Shown: one piece after another, positions 1 through 8,484 of the stretch
Position numbering within the stretch: the first letter of the stretch is position 1
Layout of the letters: each line of letters begins with the position of its first letter
DNA from: Lachnospiraceae bacterium
GTDB lineage: Bacteria; Bacillota; Clostridia; Lachnospirales; Lachnospiraceae
Direction: 5' to 3'
Assembly (NCBI GenBank): GCA_014804365.1
Contig: JAAUZX010000036.1
Span: 39,802-82,554 of the forward strand
Length of the DNA: 42,753 nucleotides
Position numbers and translations under genes: made by a program
The notes under the pieces: generated by a model
What the model was told of the DNA's origin: nothing
The model's input: only the letters and a program-made list of their open reading frames with translations
Databases searched by the model: none

Positions 1-287
1 CCCACAGCATGTCCGATTAATGTCTCCACCTGCTCAGCCGTAAGCATTTTGGCTTTCGTTTCGAATTTCGCCTTATACTTGGCATTATCAATCTTCACAT
101 CACCGGCACAAATTACCAGAACCGGTGCATCGTTTACCATAAAAGAGAGTGATTTCGCGATACGTGCCGGTTCGCAGCCAAGGGCATGCGCCGCCAGCTC
201 CACAGTGGCGCTGGACTCTGCCAGTTCGATGATTCTTTCCTCCATATCATACTGTTTGAAATATTCCTTTACCCGTTCGATTGCCAT
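1..287 (-). CDS. YbaK/EbsC-type aminoacyl-tRNA deacylase (partial, 3' end outside window)
   Basis: The 95 visible codons read as the N-terminal part of a YbaK/EbsC (prolyl-tRNA editing-like) domain. Members of this family hydrolyse mischarged aminoacyl-tRNA in trans in the cytoplasm. Visible marks are a start MAIERVKEYF, the segment ALGCEPARIAKSL that carries the substrate-pocket lysine region, the strand VLVICAGD, and the closing LIGHAVG, which leads into the family's GHxxGGVCPF motif just past the edge. The ATG has a GGAG ribosome site about 8 bases upstream. It lies downstream of the short-chain dehydrogenase on the same strand with a 26-base gap, so the two are probably co-transcribed. 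Which tRNA it edits cannot be told from this fragment. Confidence 0.85.
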   Translation of the reverse strand, partial: MAIERVKEYFKQYDMEERIIELAESSATVELAAHALGCEPARIAKSLSFMVNDAPVLVICAGDVKIDNAKYKAKFETKAKMLTAEQVETLIGHAV

Positions 288-313
288 TGCTGTTTCTCCG
301 TTTCTGACTGTTT

Positions 314-1063
314 TTATGTATACATCTGCAACACATTTTGCACACTCTGCGTCCCCAGATAAAGCGCCTTCATAGGCAGTCCGCAGACCGAGACGGATTT
401 TCCCATCTTGCAGTCCGCAATCGCCTTTGCCACCACACATTCTGTCTTCATCATCGTCAGTTTTTTCAGACCGTTTATACGTGAGAGATCCCCGTAAGCG
501 TGTTCCAGAAAAGGTGTATTGACAGGACCGGGACAGACCGCCATCACACGAATCCCGCTTCCCTGCAGCTCTTTGCCAAGCGCCCTGCTTAATGAGTACA
601 CATAAGATTTCGAAGCCGCATAGACTGCAAAGGCCGCCTGCGGTACAAATGCCGCTCCCGACGAAAATTGTATGATTTTACTCCCTCTGCGCATATAAGG
701 CAGACAGATTTTCGTCATCTGTGTCAGGGCCATGATATTCAGGCGGATCATTGCAGATACATCCGCATTGCTTTGTTTCCTGAATTCTCCGTAGCTTCCC
801 ACGCCCGCACAGTTGACTAAAACCGTAATCTTCGGATTACTAATCGTAAGTACTTCCGCAAACTGTGCCATTTCCTTCTCACTTGTCATATCGATGACGA
901 TAGGACGTACCTTCGTTCTCATCTGTTCTGACAGCTCATTCAGCGGTTCTTTTCTACGGGCAAGCAGCCAGATCTCATCTGTTTTGCGTAAGTCTTGATC
1001 CAACTGTCTGGCAAATTCCATACCCATGCCGGAGGAAGCGCCTGTAATAATTGCGATATTCAT
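314..1063 (-). CDS. SDR-family NAD(P)-dependent oxidoreductase
   Basis: This is a 249-residue classical short-chain dehydrogenase/reductase, the usual length for the family. The Rossmann nucleotide site TGASSGMG is at residues 7-14 and an NAG-type motif (NCAG) at 84-87. Asn109, Ser135 and Tyr148-x3-Lys152 form the expected catalytic tetrad, followed by the PGPVNTPF loop near 178. Substrate is unknown; the C-terminal stretch rich in Met and Leu resembles SDRs that act on lipid-like or acyl substrates, but that is only a guess. The ATG has an AAGGA site upstream. A promoter with a palindrome and a hairpin leader lies in front (see 1129-1156 and 1095-1121). Confidence 0.88.
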   Translation of the reverse strand: MNIAIITGASSGMGMEFARQLDQDLRKTDEIWLLARRKEPLNELSEQMRTKVRPIVIDMTSEKEMAQFAEVLTISNPKITVLVNCAGVGSYGEFRKQSNADVSAMIRLNIMALTQMTKICLPYMRRGSKIIQFSSGAAFVPQAAFAVYAASKSYVYSLSRALGKELQGSGIRVMAVCPGPVNTPFLEHAYGDLSRINGLKKLTMMKTECVVAKAIADCKMGKSVSVCGLPMKALYLGTQSVQNVLQMYT

Positions 1064-1094
1064 GTCATCTTAGTTCCTTTCCGGTATATAACTT

Positions 1095-1121
1095 GGACGC
1101 AGGCCGTCCAAACCTGCGTCC
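1095..1121 (-). other. Perfect 9-bp inverted repeat in SDR leader
   Basis: GGACGCAGG and CCTGCGTCC pair perfectly around a 9-base loop, between the predicted promoter and the start codon of the short-chain dehydrogenase. No T-run follows on either strand, so it does not look like a standard terminator. It could be a 5' mRNA stabiliser or a regulator site. Confidence 0.5.
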
Positions 1122-1128
1122 ATTACTT

Positions 1129-1156
1129 ATTTTACATCAAAATCCTATTTTGTAAA
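1129..1156 (-). promoter_or_regulatory. Predicted promoter of SDR gene with overlapping palindrome
   Basis: On the minus strand TTTACA (1151-1156) and TAAAAT (1129-1134) are separated by 16 bases. The promoter is itself an imperfect palindrome: TTTACA-tc-AAAAT faces ATTTT-g-TAAA around a short centre, as expected for an operator that overlaps a promoter. Positions only; no regulator is identified. Confidence 0.45.
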
Positions 1157-1229
1157 GTATCAACCTTCCAGTCCTTCTACGAAGTGAATCCCGCAATCCA
1201 GCGTAGCTCGATTTTTTATGATAAGATGA

Positions 1230-1258
1230 TTGCGAAGCGGCTCGCAATATGTGATAAT
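1230..1258 (+). promoter_or_regulatory. Predicted promoter of xpaC-telA with internal palindrome
   Basis: TTGCGA (1230-1235) and GATAAT (1253-1258) are 17 bases apart, and TG one base before the -10 makes an extended -10. A perfect 7-bp inverted repeat, ATTGCGA (1229-1235) and TCGCAAT (1242-1248) with a 6-base centre, spans the -35 and spacer and is a candidate operator. Confidence 0.5.
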
Positions 1259-1317
1259 AGTGCTTGAAGGTTTTCTATACATACTACTTTACAGACGCAG
1301 TGAGGTTTTATTATAAA

Positions 1318-2724
1318 ATGAAAGATAATCAGAGCGAACAAAACATAGGAGAACAGATCACTGAGGCTCTGTCGGATGCTTTACAGAGCGGAGATTTCAG
1401 CGACCTGAACAGGCTGGTCTCCGAAAGTGTGACAAACGCCTTAAATGAAGTCGGAAAATACATCCCGTTCATAGATCCCGGCGATACGCAGAGAACATCG
1501 TCCGGACAAGGGCGGACGCAGGAGCCGCCGCACAGACAAGATTCGCCATATACAGCCCAACAAACACGAGAACAGATGCGCAGGCAGGAGAAAGCGCAAA
1601 GACAGGAACAGGCACGCAGGCAAGCGCAACAGATGTACCAGAGAACGAATGCCGCTAAGCAGCATAATGACTCTTTTCAGAAGATGCCACAGGAAACCGC
1701 ATGGCAATCGTCACCCTACGCACCTGTACAATCGAATCATACATCGCTCCTTCCCGTTCCGTTTAAAAGGGTCGGAAATGTATCCAATGTCCTGTATCAA
1801 GTGTTTGGAGGAATCGGACTGGGCGGCACGCTGCTTACAACATTTGCCATTGTAATTGATGGCGCTGTAAGTACCGTCGGCTGGATCGCCAATCTACTCT
1901 TTCTTGCGTTTTTCGCGGGCATGATCCGGCTGGGAATCGGACAGCGCAGACGTCTTAAACTGGCGGAGCGCTACGTCGGATTGTGCAGCCGTAATATGTA
2001 CGACGAGATTGAACACCTGGCCGCAAGCACAGGTCGTAAGACACGCCGCGTGATCAGGGATCTTCAGAAAATGATGAAGATCGGCATGTTCCCTGAAGGT
2101 CATCTGGATGAAAAGAAAACCTGCTTTATGTTAAACGACGGAATCTACAATCAGTATCTGGAGACAGAAAACAACAGAAAGCGGCGTGAAGCGGAAAGCC
2201 AACTTCTCTCCTCCCGTCAGGATGTGCCGGATACACAGGAATCAGAGGCCGGACGGACACCGAATCTTACAGAACAGGAATCGGAACTAAACGCCATGAT
2301 TGCGGAGGGAATGGAATGTATCCGTAAACTACGGATTCTGAATGATAAGATTCCCGGAGAAGTGATCTCTGCTAAACTTTTTAAGCTGGAAAACCTGTTA
2401 AAGGATCTTTTTGACAGCGTAAGAGAACACCCGGAACAGATGCACCGGATGCATAAATTGATGAGCTACTACCTTCCTACCACCTTGAAGCTGGTGGAAT
2501 CCTATGAAGAATTTGACAGGGTAAGCGTTCCGGGAGACGACATCATTGCCGCCAAAGCCGAGATCGAAAATACTCTGGATACGATCAATCAGGCATTCGC
2601 AGAACTTTTAAATAATCTCTTCCAAGATGCAGTGCTGGATGCCACCACCGACGCACAGGTGCTAAAGACTATGCTTGCCAGTGAAGGATTGATGAATGAA
2701 ATGGATTTTACAACCAATAAATGA
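1318..2724 (+). CDS. xpaC: XpaC-like 5-bromo-4-chloroindolyl phosphate hydrolysis family protein
   Basis: The 468-residue protein has three visible parts. An acidic N-terminus (about residues 1-50) is followed by a Gln/Arg-rich low-complexity linker (about 55-120) with many QEQARRQ-like runs. Two hydrophobic segments follow (about 155-205), then a basic and coiled-coil C-terminal domain ending about 25 residues after a TINQAFAELL helix. This arrangement and the telA neighbour match the XpaC family, whose name comes from an indicator-dye phenotype and whose biochemical role is not established. The frame is open upstream to 1264. I chose the ATG at 1318 because a GAGG site lies 11 bases before it and the predicted promoter ends at 1258. 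It is 18 bases from telA and surely co-transcribed. Confidence 0.8.
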   Translation: MKDNQSEQNIGEQITEALSDALQSGDFSDLNRLVSESVTNALNEVGKYIPFIDPGDTQRTSSGQGRTQEPPHRQDSPYTAQQTREQMRRQEKAQRQEQARRQAQQMYQRTNAAKQHNDSFQKMPQETAWQSSPYAPVQSNHTSLLPVPFKRVGNVSNVLYQVFGGIGLGGTLLTTFAIVIDGAVSTVGWIANLLFLAFFAGMIRLGIGQRRRLKLAERYVGLCSRNMYDEIEHLAASTGRKTRRVIRDLQKMMKIGMFPEGHLDEKKTCFMLNDGIYNQYLETENNRKRREAESQLLSSRQDVPDTQESEAGRTPNLTEQESELNAMIAEGMECIRKLRILNDKIPGEVISAKLFKLENLLKDLFDSVREHPEQMHRMHKLMSYYLPTTLKLVESYEEFDRVSVPGDDIIAAKAEIENTLDTINQAFAELLNNLFQDAVLDATTDAQVLKTMLASEGLMNEMDFTTNK

Positions 2725-2742
2725 TAAACGGAGGAAAATAAA

Positions 2743-3912
2743 ATGAGCAATAATCTGGATGAAATGTTAAAAGAAGCGCCTGCTCTGACTCTGGAGCCTT
2801 TTGAGCCGACAGAAATAGTGGAAAGTCCTGCGCACTTCGTCAAGGAGGAAGAAGCTAAAGTTCCCGAAGTGGTATTAACACCGGAGGAACAGAAAATGAT
2901 AGATGACTTTGCCGCGCAGATCGATATTACCAACACCCAGATGGTGATGCAGTACGGCGCGGGCAGTCAGAAAAAGATTGCGGATTTCTCCGAAAACGCT
3001 CTGAACAACGTTCGAACCAAGGATATGGGCGAGATCGGCCAGATGCTTGCAGACGTAGTCACAGAACTTAAAGATTTCGGAGAGGAAGAAGAAAAAGGAT
3101 TTTTCGGATTTTTAAAAAAAGGCAACAACAAACTGGAAAGCCTAAAGATCAAATACGACAAGGCGGAAGCAAATATTAACAAGATCTGCAAGGTTATGGA
3201 AGATCATCAGGTGACCCTCTTAAAAGATGCCGCCATGCTGGACAAGATGTACGAGCTGAATCTTAATTATTTCAAAGAGCTGTCCATGTATATATTGGCC
3301 GGCAAACAAAAACTGAATCATGCCAGAACCGTTGAACTTGCTGCCCTTTTAGAGAAAGCGGAGCAAAGCTCTCTCCCGGAAGATACACAGGCTGCCAACG
3401 ATTATGCCGCCATGTGTGAGCGTTTCGAGAAGAAAATATACGATCTTGAACTGACCAGGACGATCGCCATGCAGATGGCGCCCCAGATCCGGCTAATCCA
3501 AAGTAACGATACCGCCATGTCGGAAAAAATACAGTCCACCCTGGTAAATACGATCCCCCTCTGGAAAAGCCAGATGGTGATCGCTATCGGGCTAAATCAT
3601 TCCAGCGAGGCTGCGAAAGCCCAGAAGGAAGTGACTGATATGACCAATGCTCTTCTGAAGAAAAACGCGGAAGCGTTAAAGACCGCCACGATCGAGACGG
3701 CACGGGAAAGCGAGCGTGGCATCGTGGATATCGAAACTCTTACCGCCACCAATCAGACTCTGATCAGTACGCTGGATGAAGTGATAAAAATTCAGGAAGA
3801 AGGACGCACCAAACGACAGAACGCGGAAGTAGAGCTTGTCCGGATCGAGGATGAAATGCGCGAGAAACTCTTAGCTGTCAGCCGTTCTTCGCGCCCTTCG
3901 GCCAAAAGCTGA
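2743..3912 (+). CDS. telA: TelA-like toxic anion resistance family protein
   Basis: The 389-residue protein is almost entirely helical and charged, with no membrane segment. Family landmarks are QYGAGSQKKIADFSE near residue 67, a GFFGFLKKG turn near 120, and the C-terminal run through ETARESERGIVDIETL and LISTLDEVIKIQEEG. These match the TelA/KlaA family, first linked to tellurite resistance and often found beside XpaC or stress proteins. The molecular function is unknown. The ribosome site is GGAGG, 8 bases before the ATG. It forms a two-gene unit with xpaC, which suggests a cytosolic partner for that membrane protein. The stop codon directly abuts the stop of the convergent radical SAM gene with no intergenic base. 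Confidence 0.88.
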   Translation: MSNNLDEMLKEAPALTLEPFEPTEIVESPAHFVKEEEAKVPEVVLTPEEQKMIDDFAAQIDITNTQMVMQYGAGSQKKIADFSENALNNVRTKDMGEIGQMLADVVTELKDFGEEEEKGFFGFLKKGNNKLESLKIKYDKAEANINKICKVMEDHQVTLLKDAAMLDKMYELNLNYFKELSMYILAGKQKLNHARTVELAALLEKAEQSSLPEDTQAANDYAAMCERFEKKIYDLELTRTIAMQMAPQIRLIQSNDTAMSEKIQSTLVNTIPLWKSQMVIAIGLNHSSEAAKAQKEVTDMTNALLKKNAEALKTATIETARESERGIVDIETLTATNQTLISTLDEVIKIQEEGRTKRQNAEVELVRIEDEMREKLLAVSRSSRPSAKS

Positions 3913-5841
3913 TCACCCTTTCTTTTTGTGTATATTGCGAATGGTTCTTTTCTTGCCGCCTTTATCTTTATTCTTTTGCGGGGAACGCCTGACATCCGTC
4001 TTTGTTCTGTTGTCAGATTTCCCCGCTTCGTTTCGGTTTGCCGATTTTCTCGGTCTGATCAGGCACTTCTTATCAAACCCGATCAGATCCTCCCTGCCGC
4101 CTTTGATCAGCGCTTCTCTGACAAGGTCATAATTATTGGGATTGCGGTACTGAATCAGTGCCCTCTGCATAGCCTTTTCATGAGGATTACGGCAGACATA
4201 TACTTTCTTACCATTTCTGGGATCAATTCCCGTATAGTACATGACTGTGGACACGGTAGACGGTGTCGGATAGAAATCCTGCACCTGTTCCGGCATATAT
4301 CCCAAATCCCTCAAATACTCTGCTAACTCGATTGCTTCCTTAAGCGTAGATCCCGGATGTGAGGACATCAGATACGGCACAAGAAACTGTTTTTTGCCGA
4401 GCTGTTCGTTGATTTTATAATATCTCCGTACAAAGCGCTCATAGACTTCCTTCTTCGGCTTACCGAGTTTGGAAAGCACCGCATCCGAAATATGTTCCGG
4501 CGCTACTTTGAGCTGTCCGCTGACATGATGCTCCACCAACTCCCTGAAAAAAGTATCGTCAGGATCTGCTAACAGATAATCGAAACGGATGCCGGAACGA
4601 ACAAACACTTTCTTGATGCCGGGAAGCGCCCGGAGTTTGCGAAGCAGCGCCAGATAATCGGAATGATCTACTTCCATATTAGGACATGGTTCCGGAAAAA
4701 GACACTGTCTGTTCTTGCAGACACCCTGCGTTATCTGTTTCCTGCATGACGGATGTCTGAAATTGGCCGTAGGTCCGCCCACATCATGGATATAGCCCTT
4801 AAAATCTTTGTCCCGTATCATCAGCTCCGCTTCTTTTATGATCGACTCATGGCTTCTGACCTGAACCGTTCTTCCCTGATGAAAAGTGAGTGCGCAGAAA
4901 TTACAGCCGCCGAAACATCCTCTGTTGCTGACCAGCGAAAATTTAATCTCTGTAATAGCAGGAACACCGCCCGCCTCCTCATAAGATGGATGGTATGTGC
5001 GCATATACGGAAGATCGTAGATTTCATCCATCTCTTCCGTTGTAAGCGGCGGCTGCGGCGGATTCTGCACCACGTAGACACCGTTCGGGTATTCTTCGAT
5101 CAATGTCTTACCGGTAAACGGATCGGTATTACAGTATTGAAACTGAAAACTTTCCGCATATCTGCGCGGTTCCGCTTTCATGGCATCATAAGTAGGAAGC
5201 CTCACACCGTCATAGATGCCCTCACTCTCTTTTGTTTTATAGACTGTTCCCGGAATAAACGTGATATCTTTAACCGCAATGCCGCTGTCCAGCGCTTCCG
5301 CGATCTCCACGATCGACTTCTCTCCCATACCGTATGAGATCAAGTCCGCCTGACTGTCCAACAGAATAGAACGCTTGAAGCTGTCCGACCAGTAATCGTA
5401 ATGCGCCATACGCCGAAGACTTGCCTCAATACCGCCGATAATAACGGGAATATCCTTATAAATGCGACGAATCAGATTGCCATAGACTACCGTGGCGTGA
5501 TCCGGTCTTTTATATGGCTCTCCGCCCGGCGTATAGGCATCGATCGGTCGATGTTTACCGGACACATAATAATGGTTTACCATGGAATCCATATTACCGC
5601 CGGATATGAGAAACCCTAATCTGGGCTTTCCAAGAACCGTAATGCTCTTCTCGTCTTTCCAGTCCGGCTGTGCAATGATTCCCACACTGTATCCGCGGGA
5701 CTGCAGTACTCTGCTGATAATGGCATGTCCGAAAGAAGGATGATCCACATAGGCATCCCCGATGACATAGACGAAATCCAACTGTTCTATGCCCTGTTCT
5801 TCCATATCCTTTTTAGAAATCGGTAAAAATCCCATCTTCAC
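3913..5841 (-). CDS. ygiQ: YgiQ family radical SAM protein
   Basis: This 642-residue protein has the YgiQ start (FLPISKKDM) and an N-terminal B12-binding-like/UPF0313 region with GDAYVDHPSFGHA at about 29-40. The radical SAM cluster is C309-x3-C313-x2-C316 within RGCFGGCNFC and should hold a 4Fe-4S cluster that cleaves S-adenosylmethionine. A second Cys-rich segment, CRKQITQGVCKNRQCLFPEPC, follows near 360-380. The tail is a Lys/Arg-rich disordered run. Members are widespread but their reaction is unknown. The start ATG has an AGGAG site 9 bases upstream. It lies 36 bases downstream of the HAD phosphatase gene on the same strand. Confidence 0.93.
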   Translation of the reverse strand: MKMGFLPISKKDMEEQGIEQLDFVYVIGDAYVDHPSFGHAIISRVLQSRGYSVGIIAQPDWKDEKSITVLGKPRLGFLISGGNMDSMVNHYYVSGKHRPIDAYTPGGEPYKRPDHATVVYGNLIRRIYKDIPVIIGGIEASLRRMAHYDYWSDSFKRSILLDSQADLISYGMGEKSIVEIAEALDSGIAVKDITFIPGTVYKTKESEGIYDGVRLPTYDAMKAEPRRYAESFQFQYCNTDPFTGKTLIEEYPNGVYVVQNPPQPPLTTEEMDEIYDLPYMRTYHPSYEEAGGVPAITEIKFSLVSNRGCFGGCNFCALTFHQGRTVQVRSHESIIKEAELMIRDKDFKGYIHDVGGPTANFRHPSCRKQITQGVCKNRQCLFPEPCPNMEVDHSDYLALLRKLRALPGIKKVFVRSGIRFDYLLADPDDTFFRELVEHHVSGQLKVAPEHISDAVLSKLGKPKKEVYERFVRRYYKINEQLGKKQFLVPYLMSSHPGSTLKEAIELAEYLRDLGYMPEQVQDFYPTPSTVSTVMYYTGIDPRNGKKVYVCRNPHEKAMQRALIQYRNPNNYDLVREALIKGGREDLIGFDKKCLIRPRKSANRNEAGKSDNRTKTDVRRSPQKNKDKGGKKRTIRNIHKKKG

Positions 5842-5877
5842 TTGCTCCTGTTTTACAGTCTACGTAACCTCTCTGCA

Positions 5878-6531
5878 CTAAGCCAAAACTCCGTTTTCTA
5901 TTAACTCTCTAAAATGATATGTATAGTAATCCGCCTGAATGCGCTTCTCATTATCCTGATACTCCGAATATTTATCGTAAACGGCACAAACCCTCATGCC
6001 GGCTGCCCTGCCTGCCTGAATTCCCGGTATAATATCCTCGAACACAAGACAGTTCTCCGGCGCAACATTAAGCTCCTTCGCTACCGCCAGATAAATATCC
6101 GGTGCCGGTTTACCCTTCGCCACATCGCAGCCCGTCATGATACAGCCGAAATATTGATTCAATCCATGTACTTTCACCACATTTTCCACCAGTTCTCTGG
6201 AATTGCTTGTAGCGATTCCGGCCTTTATTCCGTGTTTCATACAATATTCCAGAAGCTCAGTCACACCTTCTTTTACAGGCACTTCATAGGTATATTTATC
6301 CCACGCCATACGGTTCCACTCTGCCTTAATCGTATCTAAGTCATCCGGAAGGTTAAACCGCTCCTTGAAATATACCGCTGTCTCGCTAAAACTCATTCCT
6401 TCAATACACATCTGCAGATTATCCGGCAATGTTATCCCGAATTTACCGAGATACTCTATATCAATTGCTTTCCATAACCACATGGAATCCACCATGGAGC
6501 CGTCAAGATCAAAAATAACCGCCTCTATCAT
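5878..6531 (-). CDS. HAD superfamily (subfamily IA) phosphatase/phosphomutase-like hydrolase
   Basis: The 217 residues carry all four HAD motifs. Motif I is DLDGSMVDS with nucleophile Asp8 and acid/base Asp10, motif II is the ATSNS serine near 113, motif III is the Lys in KGKPAPD near 144, and motif IV is the acidic pair in VFEDIIPG near 167. The four-helix cap sits between motifs I and II, as in beta-phosphoglucomutase-like proteins. Substrate is probably a small phosphorylated sugar or similar metabolite, but this cannot be read from sequence. The start ATG overlaps the stop of the upstream pseudouridine synthase in an ATGA arrangement, with GGGAGA upstream, so the two are translationally coupled. 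Confidence 0.9.
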   Translation of the reverse strand: MIEAVIFDLDGSMVDSMWLWKAIDIEYLGKFGITLPDNLQMCIEGMSFSETAVYFKERFNLPDDLDTIKAEWNRMAWDKYTYEVPVKEGVTELLEYCMKHGIKAGIATSNSRELVENVVKVHGLNQYFGCIMTGCDVAKGKPAPDIYLAVAKELNVAPENCLVFEDIIPGIQAGRAAGMRVCAVYDKYSEYQDNEKRIQADYYTYHFRELIENGVLA

Positions 6532-7229
6532 TTGTTTTCTCCCAGCCTCTCTTTTTCCTCTTCTGTCAGTCTGCGGTAACCTCCTCTCGGAAGTTCCGAA
6601 TCCAGCATAAGAGTTCCCATGCGTATTCTTTTCAGATAAGTAACTTCATTGCCAACCGTGTGCAGCATACGCTTGACTTGATGGAATTTACCTTCCGTAA
6701 TCGTCAGTATAATCTTTTTATCGTCCAATACACGTACTACTGCGGGCTTCGTCAATGACTTTTCACCGATATCCACACCCTGTTCCAACCGCACTTTTTG
6801 TTCCTCGTCAAACGTCTTCTCAAGATGACACTCGTATTCCTTCTCCACATGCTTGGACGGCGAAAGCAATTCATGTGCCAGTACACCGTCATTGGTAATA
6901 AGCAGGAGTCCTTCTGTGTCCTTATCCAGCCTGCCTACCGGAAAAAGATCATTTCGCCTGTCCTCTCCCAGCAGATCAAGTACCGTCTGATCGTGTTGAT
7001 CTTCAGTAGCGGACACTACGCCTGCGGGTTTATGCAGCATGTAATATACATACGGCTCATAGGTACAGATTTGTCCTTTATAACAGACTGTGTCCTCTTT
7101 TTCATCAATATGCTGTTCCGGTCTGCGGGCTGCCTGATCATTGACTGTCACCAGACCTGCCTTAATATCCTTTTTGATCTGGCTTCTCGTGCCAAGGTTA
7201 CAATCACATAGAAATTTATCTAATCGCAT
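6528..7229 (-). CDS. RsuA/RluB-type ribosomal pseudouridine synthase
   Basis: The 233-residue protein has an N-terminal S4 RNA-binding domain (MRLDKFLCDC, to about residue 48). The catalytic domain holds GRLDKDTEGLLL at 99-110, where Asp102 is the nucleophile. The conserved YMLHKPAGV (63-71) and the late EGKFHQVKRML are also present. Such enzymes isomerise one uridine in 16S or 23S rRNA; similarity to RsuA suggests the small-subunit rRNA, but RluB-like specificity cannot be excluded. It is the first gene of a coupled pair with the HAD hydrolase. Confidence 0.92.
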   Translation of the reverse strand: MRLDKFLCDCNLGTRSQIKKDIKAGLVTVNDQAARRPEQHIDEKEDTVCYKGQICTYEPYVYYMLHKPAGVVSATEDQHDQTVLDLLGEDRRNDLFPVGRLDKDTEGLLLITNDGVLAHELLSPSKHVEKEYECHLEKTFDEEQKVRLEQGVDIGEKSLTKPAVVRVLDDKKIILTITEGKFHQVKRMLHTVGNEVTYLKRIRMGTLMLDSELPRGGYRRLTEEEKERLGENK

Positions 7230-7509
7230 TGATCTGTTTGTCTCCTATAGATAACGACATTAAAAATTTCGCTTTCGGGCTTGCTTTTTCAACCATCAAG
7301 ATTCGCAGCAACATCTGTATAATCATGCTATTCCGGGAATATATATAAAACAATCGTAACTGTTCAGAGGGTGCTTAGGCGAGGTGTTTTTGTGAGTGAA
7401 ATGCAAGCGGGAGTCACAGAAAACCCGGGGCATACATTCCTCCGTCCATTCCCTATGGAAATATTATTTCGCTAAATGTCTCGCTGTCTTTGTGAAAGGA
7501 ATTTTAATT
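7230..7509. other. 280-bp intergenic region before ylbJ
   Basis: This divergent spacer holds no convincing gene. On the plus strand TATAAT occurs near 7318 but lacks a clear -35. From about 7350 to 7430 there is an unusual GC-richer stretch (GTGCTTAGGCGAGGTG, then GTGAGTGAAATGCAAGCGGG) that does not match a riboswitch I recognise and carries only a weak 5-bp hairpin (TGTGA facing TCACA). It may be an untranslated leader or a degenerate interspersed repeat. Confidence 0.4.
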
Positions 7510-8484
7510 ATGAGCAAAAACGATAAATTCTACAGAGTTCTCTTTACAGCTCTTGCCCTGTATTTAGTCTTCCTGCTGCTTCGCTATCCATCGCTCTCCT
7601 TAGAATACGCTTCTACCGGACTGAACCTATGGTTCTCCAAGATGGTTCCCACGCTTCTTCCTTTCATGATTCTCTCCGGCATTATGATCCGCATGAACCT
7701 GACGGAAGGCTTTGTCAGTATGCTGCATCCGCTGCTTCATCGTATATTCGGCACGTCTAAAAACGGCTCTTACACAATCACTATGGGCTTTCTGTGCGGA
7801 TTCCCCATGGGTGCAAGGATCGTGGGAGAACTCTATGAATCCGGAAAACTGTCCCACGAAGAAAGCGCAAAGCTACTGTATTTCTGTAACAATATCGGTC
7901 CGATCTATTTCTTGAGTTATGTTGTTCCGACTCTTGCCATTGAGAAACCGCTCATTCCGCTTCTGATCATGTACGGTATACCATTGTTGTACGGTGTTAT
8001 ACTCTTCCACGTCCCGTTACTGCGCCATGTAACAATTCCTTTATCATCGGTCAACCATGGTAATAGTTTACAGAAATGTGATACTTCCGCCATTGAGCAA
8101 TCACCATCACAGTCCAGGCGTATGCCTCTGCTTACCGCCATAGATGCCTCTGTATTATCAGGACTTCTCGGTATTGCCAGATTAGGCGGCTACATGGTGT
8201 TCTTTAATCTGCTCAACATCGCCTTTGTGCCTTTTCGTCATGTTAACACGGAATTTCTTAATGTCTACCGGTGCATTCTGGAAATTACAAGTGGTATTGA
8301 CTATTCTGGTCAGTCGCTTTTTTATCCAATCCTCATATTGCTTCCTTTCGGAGGATTCTCATGTATTGCGCAGACTTACAGCATGATCCGGCAGACTGAT
8401 CTGTCCATACGCCAATATATTTTCCATAAAACAATTCAGACCGCGATCACTGCCGTATGCTACTTTGTATTGTCTATATTATAG
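7510..8484 (+). CDS. ylbJ: YlbJ-like membrane protein (nucleoside-recognition/gate domain)
   Basis: The 324-residue protein has about eight hydrophobic segments. The first loop region has GLNLWFSKMVPTLLPF, and the later GFLCGFPMGARI is the family's signature. This is the YlbJ branch of the FeoB/nucleoside-transporter Gate family; in Bacillus, YlbJ is a sporulation membrane protein. The frame is open upstream to 7396, but ATG 7510 is the first start with a ribosome site (AAAGGA, about 8 bases away) and yields the expected short N-terminus before the first membrane helix. Its last 11 bases overlap the 3' end of the convergent amidase. Whether the host forms spores cannot be judged here. Confidence 0.85.
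   Translation: MSKNDKFYRVLFTALALYLVFLLLRYPSLSLEYASTGLNLWFSKMVPTLLPFMILSGIMIRMNLTEGFVSMLHPLLHRIFGTSKNGSYTITMGFLCGFPMGARIVGELYESGKLSHEESAKLLYFCNNIGPIYFLSYVVPTLAIEKPLIPLLIMYGIPLLYGVILFHVPLLRHVTIPLSSVNHGNSLQKCDTSAIEQSPSQSRRMPLLTAIDASVLSGLLGIARLGGYMVFFNLLNIAFVPFRHVNTEFLNVYRCILEITSGIDYSGQSLFYPILILLPFGGFSCIAQTYSMIRQTDLSIRQYIFHKTIQTAITAVCYFVLSIL

Noticed and set aside
1095..1121. Rho-independent terminator
   Set aside because: The stem is strong but neither strand has a following T-run, and it lies in a leader.
3913..3913. Possible missing terminator or fusion between telA and ygiQ
   Set aside because: The stop codons directly abut in convergent orientation; this is tight packing, and no fusion or frameshift is present.
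4753..5337. Open frame of 194 codons opposite the radical SAM gene
   Set aside because: It is an antisense shadow of a well-conserved gene, with no ribosome site and no domain.
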